Translations under genes and position numbers: made by a program
Part shown: piece by piece, positions 56,703 through 64,000 of the stretch
Numbering within the stretch: position 1 is the first letter of the stretch
Layout: the number at the start of each line of letters is the position of its first letter
The notes under the pieces: generated by a model
The model's input: the letters and a program-made list of their open reading frames with translations, nothing else
Told to the model about the DNA's origin: nothing
Databases searched by the model: none
NCBI GenBank assembly: GCA_903900155.1
Contig: CAIUMD010000076.1
Coordinates: 62,001-126,000 of the forward strand
Origin: an uncultured Caulobacterales bacterium
GTDB lineage: Bacteria; Pseudomonadota; Alphaproteobacteria; Caulobacterales; Caulobacteraceae
DNA length: 64,000 nucleotides
Reading direction: 5' to 3'

Positions 56703-58117
56703 AAGTACCTGGCGAGATTGATCTCATTATCGTCGGTGCGGGGCCAGCTGGCATGGCCGCCGCCCGGCGAGCCGCTCGGCGCGATCTTTCTGTGGTCGTT
56801 CTCGATTCCCAATCCCAACCCGGCGGTCAGATATGGCGGAATGCGCGGCGTAACGCGCGAAGCCCCCTCATCAACATTTTGGGCGACGAATATCGACGCG
56901 GCGTACAGCAAATCGATGCGTTCCTTGCAAGCGGAGCTGAGTTTGTCGCGGACGCCCAGGTGAGCCGTATCGACCCCAACTGGACCGTCGAATACGTGAA
57001 GGATGACGTCATCCATTCATTGAAGGGACGGTCTCTACTCCTGGCGACTGGAGCGCAAGAACGGCCTGTCCCTTTCCCCGGGTGGACGCTGCCGGGCGTT
57101 ATGACGGTCGGCGCGGCTCAGATCCTTCTGAAAACAGCCGGCCAGTTACCGCAAGGCCCGGTCATCGTCGCCGGAAGCGGCCCGCTTCCGCTGTTATACC
57201 TACAGCAGATGCGTATGGCTGGGGCGAAGCCCGTCGCTTACCTCGATACAACCCCTCCAAAACTGTGGTGGCGGGCCCTTCGTGGTCTTGGAGGAGCAAT
57301 CACCCAGCCTGATCAGATACTCAAAGGCCTCGCCTGGCTGCCCATGTTCAGCAAGGTCCCCCACATTGGTATTTCTGGCAAAATTGTCGCGAAAGGGCGC
57401 GAGCGGCTCGAGAGCGTCGAGTTCACGACAACTGATGGCAAGACGCGAGAGATTGCTGCGGCGACGCTCCTCGTTCACGAAGGCCTCGTCCCCGGCCACC
57501 ACCTAGCGGTTTCCGCAGGGGCAAACCTAGCCTGGGATCAACACCAACACGCATTTAAATTCGCCCGTGATCAATGGATGAATGCCGGCCCGAGGGGCCT
57601 GTATCTTGCTGGAGACGGGGCGCGTATAGGCGGTGCGGTGAATGCTGAGATTGAAGGTGAAATCGCGGCAATCGGCATTCTTTTGCACAGCGGCGTGCTC
57701 TCGCTCGATGAGGCAAATTCCGCAGCCGCCCCTTTACGATCCTCACACTCCCGCCAAACCGCCTTCCGGGGCTTCCTCGATGGACTCTACCCTCCGAATA
57801 TTGCCCGCACGGAAGCCGACGACGCGACCATTCTTTGTCGTTGCGAAGAAGTGAGCGCCGGAGAGTTACGGAACGCCGCAATCCGCGGCAGCTGTACAGG
57901 ACCAAACCAGCTCAAGTCATTCACGAGGGCCGGTATGGGGGCCTGCCAGGGGCGCCAGTGCGGATACCCAGTGCATGAACTCGTCAAGTCCGTCGCCGGC
58001 GCGCCAGCGGATGCGGTCGGCCTTTACTATCCCCGGCCGCCTTTCGTTCCGATGACGGTTGCCATGTTGGCGGGCGTGCAGGTTGAGCCGATTGAGAACG
58101 CATCTCCTCGCCACTGA
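56699..58117 (+). CDS. NAD(P)/FAD oxidoreductase subunit (OoxA/NoxA-like) with BFD-type Fe-S site
   Basis: 472 residues. FAD-binding LIIVGAGPAGMAAARRAARRDLSVVVLD, a second dinucleotide region (VIVAGSGPLPLLYLQQMRMAGAKPVAYLD), FAD motif LYLAGDGARIGGAVNAEIEGEIA, and a C-terminal BFD-like [2Fe-2S] site (ILCRCEEVSAGELRNA ... GMGACQGRQCGYPV). Same architecture as octopine oxidase subunit A. Completes the complex with the two upstream genes. Confidence 0.9.
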   Translation: MKVPGEIDLIIVGAGPAGMAAARRAARRDLSVVVLDSQSQPGGQIWRNARRNARSPLINILGDEYRRGVQQIDAFLASGAEFVADAQVSRIDPNWTVEYVKDDVIHSLKGRSLLLATGAQERPVPFPGWTLPGVMTVGAAQILLKTAGQLPQGPVIVAGSGPLPLLYLQQMRMAGAKPVAYLDTTPPKLWWRALRGLGGAITQPDQILKGLAWLPMFSKVPHIGISGKIVAKGRERLESVEFTTTDGKTREIAAATLLVHEGLVPGHHLAVSAGANLAWDQHQHAFKFARDQWMNAGPRGLYLAGDGARIGGAVNAEIEGEIAAIGILLHSGVLSLDEANSAAAPLRSSHSRQTAFRGFLDGLYPPNIARTEADDATILCRCEEVSAGELRNAAIRGSCTGPNQLKSFTRAGMGACQGRQCGYPVHELVKSVAGAPADAVGLYYPRPPFVPMTVAMLAGVQVEPIENASPRH

Positions 58118-58187
58118 GGCAAGCTGCCGCGCCAGAACCTAGACCTATGCTGGGGCCTATCAGGCGCTACCAACCGGAAGGAAGATC

Positions 58188-59288
58188 ATGAAAGTTGGAG
58201 TAGCGGGCGCGGGCAATATTGGGATGGGGTACGCATCCCTCCTCACGCACTATGGGCATGAGGTTTGTGTCTGGTCACCATCTGGGAAGCAGACGGAGGG
58301 TCTTCGCAACGGTGAGGCGCTGATTATCACGGGCGCCCTCGAAGGGTCGTTCAATCCCACGGTTTGCACGTCGGTCGAGGACCTCGCAAATCAAGACGTT
58401 ATAGTGCTCGCCCTGCCCGCGTATTGCCACCGCTCAATACTAGACCGGCTTAGCCCGCTTCTGGAAGAGCGACACTTTGTGATCATAAGTTCGCATCTGT
58501 CGTTCTCTGCGCTCTACCTCTCTAAAATACTCGCAGAACGCGGCCTGACGATCCCTATTGTCGCCTGGAGCACGACGATTGTGACCTGTAAGCCACGAGG
58601 TTTGAACCAATACAATATCGGAGTAATTCGGGATAAGGTCGATATGGCCACGCTCCCCGCCAGATATTCGGATCGCGGGCTCGGCGTTTGCATAACGTTA
58701 TTTGGGGATCGTTTCGCGCTGAAAGATGACCTCCTCACGATCGCCCTTAGCAATTTAAACCCACCAATCCATGTGGCGACTGCCCTCTGCAACCTGACGC
58801 GCATAGAGAGCGCCGAACCGTGGGGTCAGAACAGAATGTTGACCCCTACGGTCGGGCGCCTGATTGAAGCAATGGACCTAGAGCGTGTTGCCGTCGCCAC
58901 CGCGCTCGGCAAGACCGTTAGGACGGTCTTCGACCACTACCGGCTATCCTATGACATTGCTGGCACCTCGGTTTCCGAGATTGCACTAGCCCAGGCGGAC
59001 CGGGGACGTGACCCGGTTGGCCCCGACAACATCTCCACCCGGTGGATCACAGAAGATGTGCCGTTCGGCATCGTACCGATCATCTTCTTAGCGTCGCTGG
59101 CAAACGTTCCAGTGCCTCTTCATCAGGGCGCTCTGGACGTTTTTAGCGGTTGTTATGGTCGCATGTTTACGGCGGACAATGATCTGCTTCCAGCCATTGG
59201 GCTCCTTGAAGCCGAAACAATTACCGCGCTGATGACAGACGGCTACCGTCCTCTAGATCCTGCTTGTTCCACCGGGTTGAAGCGGTGA
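58188..59288 (+). CDS. Octopine/nopaline (opine) dehydrogenase-family protein
   Basis: 366 residues. N-terminal NAD(P)-binding domain (MKVGVAGAGNIGMGYASLLTHYGHEVCVWS) and the C-terminal NAD/NADP octopine/nopaline dehydrogenase domain (LNPPIHVATALCNLTRIE, YDIAGTSVSEIALAQ, TRWITEDVPFGIVPIIFLASLANVPVPLHQG). Preceded by GGAAGGAAG. Such enzymes interconvert an N-(carboxyalkyl) amino acid with an amino acid plus 2-oxoacid. Its pairing with an opine-oxidase-like complex suggests a dedicated opine pathway. Confidence 0.88.
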   Translation: MKVGVAGAGNIGMGYASLLTHYGHEVCVWSPSGKQTEGLRNGEALIITGALEGSFNPTVCTSVEDLANQDVIVLALPAYCHRSILDRLSPLLEERHFVIISSHLSFSALYLSKILAERGLTIPIVAWSTTIVTCKPRGLNQYNIGVIRDKVDMATLPARYSDRGLGVCITLFGDRFALKDDLLTIALSNLNPPIHVATALCNLTRIESAEPWGQNRMLTPTVGRLIEAMDLERVAVATALGKTVRTVFDHYRLSYDIAGTSVSEIALAQADRGRDPVGPDNISTRWITEDVPFGIVPIIFLASLANVPVPLHQGALDVFSGCYGRMFTADNDLLPAIGLLEAETITALMTDGYRPLDPACSTGLKR

Positions 59289-59349
59289 GGCCCGCTCCTC
59301 CGGCAGCAGGGTTGGCGGGATATGGTATCACCTTGCTGGGCCCTTCGCG

Positions 59350-60726
59350 ATGAACGTCAGCGTCTTCGAGCTTTTCAAGTTGGGCGTGGGACCATCTAGC
59401 TCACACACCATGGGGCCGATGACGGCTGCGGGCCGTTTCCTCAGCCACCTGGCGGGCGCGGGACGTCTCTATCGCATCACCCGGATTGAGGCGATCCTCT
59501 ACGCTTCGCTGGCCCTGACGGGACGTGGGCATGCGACTGACCGGGCAGTGATTCTAGGACTGGCAGGATTGACGCCAAGGCCCCTTGACCCCGACGCAGC
59601 TGACGCCGTTGTGGCAGAAGTCCGTGAGCGCGGGCGGCTGAAGTTGGGTGACGGACCTGACATCGACTTCGACGAAGCTAGGGATCTTGTTTGGGAAGGC
59701 CGCACCAGGCTTCCACAGCATCCTAATGCACTGAAATTCATTGCTTATGATGTGGTAGGCAACCGTGTTGACGAGCGCACTTATTTCTCGGTGGGCGGCG
59801 GTTTCGTACGCGACGAGGACGAAATGGCGTTGAACACGCCTTCTGATCCGGGGCCAGGTGTTTCCTACCCTTTCGACAGCGGCGGGGAATTGCTGGAGCG
59901 GGCGGCGGCAGCCAACCTGACCATCTCTCAATTGGTGCTGGCCAATGAGCTGGCCAAGCGCAGCGAAGCGGAGATCAATGCCGGACTCGATGAGATCGTG
60001 AGCGCCATGTACGCCTGCATCGACCACGGGATGAAGGTGGACGGCGTGCTGCCTGGCGGGCTGAAGGTCCAGAGGCGCGCCCGCCAAGTGCTGAAGACGC
60101 TCACCTGCGATACGGACCGCCGGCTGGCCGATCCCCTGGCGGCGCTGGACTGGGTGAACCTTTGGGCGCTTGCGGTGAATGAGGAGAACGCAGCCGGCGG
60201 ACGGGTGGTGACTGCTCCCACTAACGGAGCAGCCGGCCTTCTCCCTGCGGTGCTTCGCTACTACGACCTATTCCACCATGGGACGGTAGAAGGCCGCCGG
60301 CACTTCCTGCTGACCGCAGCGGCCATAGGGGCGCTCTACAAGAAGAACGCCTCAATCAGCGGGGCAGAGGTAGGCTGCCAGGGCGAGGTGGGGGTGGCCT
60401 GCTCGATGGCCGCAGCCGGGCTGACCGCGGTGATGGGTGGGTCGAACGCCCAGATCGAGAACGCCGCTGAGATCGCCATGGAGCACAACCTGGGCCTCAC
60501 CTGCGACCCCATCGCAGGCCTGGTGCAGATTCCCTGTATCGAGCGCAACGCTATGGGAGCTGTGAAGGCAATCGACGCTTCTCGCCTGGCCGTGCTTGGG
60601 GACGGACAGCACAGCGTCAGCCTCGACAAGGTGATCGCCACCATGAAGCGCACCGGCGAGGACATGAGCCATATCTATAAGGAAACCTCGCTCGGCGGGC
60701 TTGCGGTGAACCTGGCCGAGTGCTGA
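59350..60726 (+). CDS. sdaA: L-serine dehydratase
   Basis: 458 residues, single-chain iron-sulfur L-serine ammonia-lyase. N-terminal [27 protein letters not shown] and core [48 protein letters not shown] supply the Fe-S cysteines; the C-terminal [24 protein letters not shown] is standard. It converts serine to pyruvate and ammonia, so serine may be one product of the upstream pathway. Confidence 0.96.
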   Translation: MNVSVFELFKLGVGPSSSHTMGPMTAAGRFLSHLAGAGRLYRITRIEAILYASLALTGRGHATDRAVILGLAGLTPRPLDPDAADAVVAEVRERGRLKLGDGPDIDFDEARDLVWEGRTRLPQHPNALKFIAYDVVGNRVDERTYFSVGGGFVRDEDEMALNTPSDPGPGVSYPFDSGGELLERAAAANLTISQLVLANELAKRSEAEINAGLDEIVSAMYACIDHGMKVDGVLPGGLKVQRRARQVLKTLTCDTDRRLADPLAALDWVNLWALAVNEENAAGGRVVTAPTNGAAGLLPAVLRYYDLFHHGTVEGRRHFLLTAAAIGALYKKNASISGAEVGCQGEVGVACSMAAAGLTAVMGGSNAQIENAAEIAMEHNLGLTCDPIAGLVQIPCIERNAMGAVKAIDASRLAVLGDGQHSVSLDKVIATMKRTGEDMSHIYKETSLGGLAVNLAEC

Positions 60727-60820
60727 AAAGCGCCTTGAGGGGCAACAAGACTCATCATGTCGGCTGGCGATAGGTGCGCTCGATCACCACGTTCACTCAG
60801 CCCGGCGAGTTGTGCCGGCG

Positions 60821-61726
60821 TCAGCGTTGGCGAGACACTAACTCGGCATACTCAACGAAGGGAAGCACCCCAGGAACTGGGCTGTCCGTTCGCCAACTAA
60901 TACCGATCGATAGCTCTTCGGTTAAATCCTCGACTGCTCGAAGGACGACCTCACTGCCGATCACCTTTTCGATCCACTCAGGGAGGAAGGTGATGCCTAG
61001 CCCAGCTGTCGCCAGAGTTATGGCCGCCGCTGTGCTTGAAGCATGCAAGCTTGTGTCAAGCTCGATTCCGGCGGCGACGGCCTTATCATAGACCGATCTA
61101 AAACAGGATATTTCAAAGCGATTTAGGGTAAAAACCCGATGTCCAACAAAGTCAGTCAACCGTAACTCTGCTCGGTTGGCGAGAGGCGAGCTCTTCGGGA
61201 TTACCGCCAGAAGTCGATCTGAATATAGGGGCCGAAACTGCAGTAGGTTTGCGTTCGTAGGTCGCCGCATGAAGCCAACATGCGATTCGCCCCTATCCAT
61301 CGCTCTCAGGAGTTCTGATGAGTCGACGATGCTCACCTCGAGCCGGGTGTCGGGAAACCTCTTTCGGAATCGGGCCAACACGCGAGGTAGCAGTGTGTGG
61401 GCGGCCGGCTCGATAGCGCTAATCTTCAGCAGTTCACCGCCGGCCGAGAGATTTCCGGCGGCAAGTTTAGAGAGTAGGACAGCCTCCTCAAGTTTGATCA
61501 GCGCCTCCTGAGCCAGGGGCAAAAACGTCGCCCCGGCTGGCGTCAACTCTACGCTTCGCGTTGAGCGAGCGAAGAGCTGCACCCCAAGATTTGCTTCCAA
61601 CTTTCTGATCTGCTGACTGAGCGTCGGTTGCGTCATATTAAGCCGCTTTGCGGCTCGGCCGAAGTGCAAGTCCTGCGTCAACAGGATAAAGCATCTCATG
61701 CTTCCAAGATCGATCGACGGGCTCAT
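60821..61726 (-). CDS. LysR-family regulator (BenM/CatR-like)
   Basis: 301 residues. HTH at MRCFILLTQDLHFGRAAKRLNMTQPTLSQQIRKLEANLGVQLFARSTRSVELT, effector domain with TRLEVSIVDSSELLRAMDRGESHVGFMRRP. Same strand as hyuAB and 107 bases from the hyuB stop; converges on sdaA. Target unknown. Confidence 0.92.
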   Translation of the reverse strand: MSPSIDLGSMRCFILLTQDLHFGRAAKRLNMTQPTLSQQIRKLEANLGVQLFARSTRSVELTPAGATFLPLAQEALIKLEEAVLLSKLAAGNLSAGGELLKISAIEPAAHTLLPRVLARFRKRFPDTRLEVSIVDSSELLRAMDRGESHVGFMRRPTNANLLQFRPLYSDRLLAVIPKSSPLANRAELRLTDFVGHRVFTLNRFEISCFRSVYDKAVAAGIELDTSLHASSTAAAITLATAGLGITFLPEWIEKVIGSEVVLRAVEDLTEELSIGISWRTDSPVPGVLPFVEYAELVSRQR

Positions 61727-61833
61727 GCCAACAACACCGCACCCTGCCCGTCCATGGGAGACGGACGACTTCCGTTTCGATCGCTCTGGTAAACGGTCAG
61801 ACCAGGATCCGGAAAACCAAGGACCTGCGCCTT

Positions 61834-63816
61834 CTAAGCGGCCACTGTAGACCGGCCATCGAGACGCGCAACCTCTTCGTCAAGTGCAAACCGCATCCGT
61901 TCAAGATCAACCGGTTTTCCCTCAGCTAGCAGCCGATTGTGCACGCTGAGCACCAGCTGACTACGGACGCGCGAGTTTTGCCCTAACGCCAGGGCGGCGA
62001 GCTCCCGTCGCACATCCATTCCCCAGACGTGGTCATGCCGTTGCCGTTCAGCACACAGGCTAAATTCCGCGGTCGCACAAGCTTGACGCACTTTGTCTCT
62101 CATCTCGGAAGTTGCCCCCGCGTCAATTGCTCCATCGGGCTTGAAAACGACCGCGTAGGCATCTTCTGCGCGCTTAAGCGACAGCATTCCGTCCTCGATC
62201 TCGCGCGCGATGGCCTCTAGGTCACGGTCCAAAGGATCACCGAAGCCGCCACCGCAGGGGCTCGTGAGCTGGACGACATCCCCCCGGCGCATTTCCAGGA
62301 CCGAGATCTTCCCTATTGAGCGCTCGTGAGGGGTCCCGGGATTGACGATCGTTTGACCCAATTGACCTGGTTCACCGCCTCGAAAGCCCCATGGCGCAAA
62401 CACGAAGCGGTTCATGTTCCTGACCGTCATGATGGCGCGGTCGGCGGTGCACTCGATCACCATTTGCAGCACCGCGCCGCTCACATAGCGACCCGCGCTC
62501 CGGCTATCGACCACATTGGCGATTGAGCGAATAATCAGTGATGTCTCGATTTCGATGATCTCAACAGGGACGGACCGCTGAGAATATCGGACTGCCGTTC
62601 CATCAACTCCGTCGCACTCCCGTCGCCCACCGCCGCCTCCAGTTATTGTGTTGATTACGCTTACCCGCTCTCTTCCTGAACGCGGGTCTGGTCCTGCTAC
62701 GACTATGACTCCAGCTGCGCCTGAATCCGCCGCGGCCAGCCCTTGAGGAAAGGCCTGGTTGAGACAGCCAAGAATGACGTCATATGCCCGCGTCGCGGAG
62801 GCCGCCCGTGACCCGCCGGAACATGGGTAAACGCCGTTCAATACCGTGCCGGCTGGCGCATGGGCGTTGATCGCGCGGAGAATCCCGGCATTACGCGGAG
62901 TTAGGGGATCAACTGTCAGAACGTAAGCATAAAGACATTGAATAATGTATGGGTGAGTAGCGGTTCCAGTCGTAAGATTGTAAGCTGCGGCGAGTTGAGG
63001 ATCGGTGCCAGCAAAATCAACCTCAATGAGGTTGCCGCTTACAGTCATTGTTGCAGTGAAATAGGCCAATTGGCCGTCTGTTATTCCCTCGAGGTAGTCC
63101 GCGAATTTATAAACTCCATCAGGTATCGTCGCGATAACTCGATGCGTCTTGGCTTCTGCGTATTTAATGACGTCGTGCATACCGTCCACGACGCTGTCTG
63201 CCCCATACCGGACGCACAGGTCACCGAGCCGTCGATCCATGCTCTTCAGGCCGGATATCATCGCCGTGATATCTCCCCAGATCTCGACCGGGATGCGGCT
63301 GTTGTCTTGGAAAATAGACTTAATCGCTTCGTTCAGAACTCCGCGGTCATACAGCTTAACGGGTCTAACTCTGAGGCCTTCCTGGAAGACCTCGGTCAAC
63401 GCAGGCGAGATACTTCCCGGAACGGCGCCACCGACATCCGACGAATGTACAAAAGCCCAGCCGACAGCGATGAGTTTTTCATCGTGAAAAATCGGGTAAA
63501 GGAGGGTGACGTCCATGATATGGGTCACCAGGCCGCCCGTATTAAACGGATCGTTTGTGATTATGATGTCACCAGGATTCAGGTTTTCAATCCCGACGGC
63601 GTCGAGCGCCGGCCTGAGGGGCGATCCAACAAACACGTTTACACCCGACATCATCGGGTAGGCAAACATGTCGCCTTCCGCTGTTGCCAACGCGCACTGA
63701 TAGTCTTGCGACACTTTAACGAATGTTGTGTATGCTGTTCTGTAAATTGCGGCCGAACCTTCTTCAACGATAGCGTTGAAGCGGTTATTCATAATAGCGG
63801 TGCGAATGGCGTCCAT
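61834..63816 (-). CDS. hyuB: Hydantoinase B/oxoprolinase subunit
   Basis: 660 residues. Family motifs: NNRFNAIVEEGSAAIYRTAYTTFVK, NPGDIIITNDPFNTGGLVTHIMDVTLLYPIF, VGWAFVHSSDVGGAVPGS, TATHPYIIQCL, and LTSPCGGGFGDPLDRD near the end. Together with HyuA it hydrolyses ATP-dependently a cyclic amide (hydantoin, 5-oxoproline or N-methylhydantoin). GC is lower than in the conjugative region. It starts 3 bases after the hyuA stop. Confidence 0.94.
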   Translation of the reverse strand: MDAIRTAIMNNRFNAIVEEGSAAIYRTAYTTFVKVSQDYQCALATAEGDMFAYPMMSGVNVFVGSPLRPALDAVGIENLNPGDIIITNDPFNTGGLVTHIMDVTLLYPIFHDEKLIAVGWAFVHSSDVGGAVPGSISPALTEVFQEGLRVRPVKLYDRGVLNEAIKSIFQDNSRIPVEIWGDITAMISGLKSMDRRLGDLCVRYGADSVVDGMHDVIKYAEAKTHRVIATIPDGVYKFADYLEGITDGQLAYFTATMTVSGNLIEVDFAGTDPQLAAAYNLTTGTATHPYIIQCLYAYVLTVDPLTPRNAGILRAINAHAPAGTVLNGVYPCSGGSRAASATRAYDVILGCLNQAFPQGLAAADSGAAGVIVVAGPDPRSGRERVSVINTITGGGGGRRECDGVDGTAVRYSQRSVPVEIIEIETSLIIRSIANVVDSRSAGRYVSGAVLQMVIECTADRAIMTVRNMNRFVFAPWGFRGGEPGQLGQTIVNPGTPHERSIGKISVLEMRRGDVVQLTSPCGGGFGDPLDRDLEAIAREIEDGMLSLKRAEDAYAVVFKPDGAIDAGATSEMRDKVRQACATAEFSLCAERQRHDHVWGMDVRRELAALALGQNSRVRSQLVLSVHNRLLAEGKPVDLERMRFALDEEVARLDGRSTVAA

Positions 63817-63819
63817 AGG

Positions 63820-64000
63820 TTAGCTCCGGATCATGAGAATAGAGCCAAAGGCGCCGACTTTTGCTGTGAACTCTGGCGGGACGACGATGGTTGCTTCAGG
63901 CTGCTCGATTACCGCGGGACCGATTACGGTCTGGTCCAGCGGCAGAAGCGCTCTCTCGTAAATGGGCACTCGCTCGATCGTCTGACCATGGAAACGCATT
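63820..64000 (-). CDS. hyuA: Hydantoinase A/oxoprolinase subunit, C-terminal end only
   Basis: The last 60 codons: MRFHGQTIERVPIYERALLP, then LDQTVIGPAVIEQPEATIVVPP and KVGAFGSILMIRS. IGPAVIEQPEATIVVPP is the conserved C-terminus of HyuA (about 690 residues). The rest lies beyond the window. Together with hyuB it forms one enzyme. Confidence 0.9.
   Translation of the reverse strand, partial: MRFHGQTIERVPIYERALLPLDQTVIGPAVIEQPEATIVVPPEFTAKVGAFGSILMIRS

Overview
The window is GC-rich DNA with alphaproteobacterial character. The protein flavour (Caulobacterales-like house-keeping genes), SOS boxes of the alphaproteobacterial GTTC-N7-GTTC type, and an imuA/imuB/dnaE2 mutagenesis set all fit a Caulobacter/Phenylobacterium/Brevundimonas-type host; the genus is inference. 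Most of it is an integrative/conjugative element or large conjugative island, with apparently chromosomal genes at the left end and catabolic genes at the right.

Layout. 1-5.4 kb: M3 metallopeptidase, Lrp-type regulator, thioredoxin reductase, thioredoxin and an unknown partner. 5.4-9.6 kb: scars of older mobile DNA (a broken TraG coupling protein, an N-terminal integrase fragment, a guaA-3'-end-like att sequence) mixed with two toxin-antitoxin modules (Xre/RES and RHH/PIN). 9.3-18 kb: maintenance and mobilisation block with RHH protein, ParA, relaxase, MobC and a putative oriT carrying an ATCCTG|C nick motif, then a large caspase-like protease, ArdC, DUF736 and a frameshifted ParB. 18.3-23.7 kb: a broad-spectrum mercury operon (merR divergent from merC-T-P-A-B plus a second flavoprotein) with a classic 19-bp-spacer MerR promoter. 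23.8-25.3 kb: IS1182-type transposase. 25.4-31.4 kb: accessory genes (DUF5677, stand-alone RES enzyme, DUF7662, two HEPN-like proteins, Xre regulator, SRAP/YedK-type peptidase).

31.4-41.1 kb: the SOS mutasome genes imuA-imuB and dnaE2, each with its own LexA box, separated by a compact four-gene operon on the opposite strand: a helical protein of unknown function, a QueC-like enzyme, an Xre-ImmA/IrrE regulator-protease and a PIN nuclease. This operon, with its own palindromic operator region, is the best candidate here for an undescribed defence or toxin system.

41.1-53.8 kb: a complete VirB1-VirB11/VirD4 type IV secretion operon with an EexN-like exclusion lipoprotein and an LPD7 protein, headed by two small LuxR-type regulators. 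A GCGTA..TTACG-type palindrome recurs upstream of parA, mobC and virB1, suggesting common control of partition, mobilisation and transfer. 54-64 kb: LysR regulator, three-subunit opine-oxidase/hydroxyproline-dehydrogenase-like complex, octopine/nopaline-dehydrogenase family protein, L-serine dehydratase, a second LysR and hydantoinase/oxoprolinase subunits (hyuA truncated by the window edge). This end looks like amino-acid/opine catabolism; whether it is element cargo or chromosome is not resolved.
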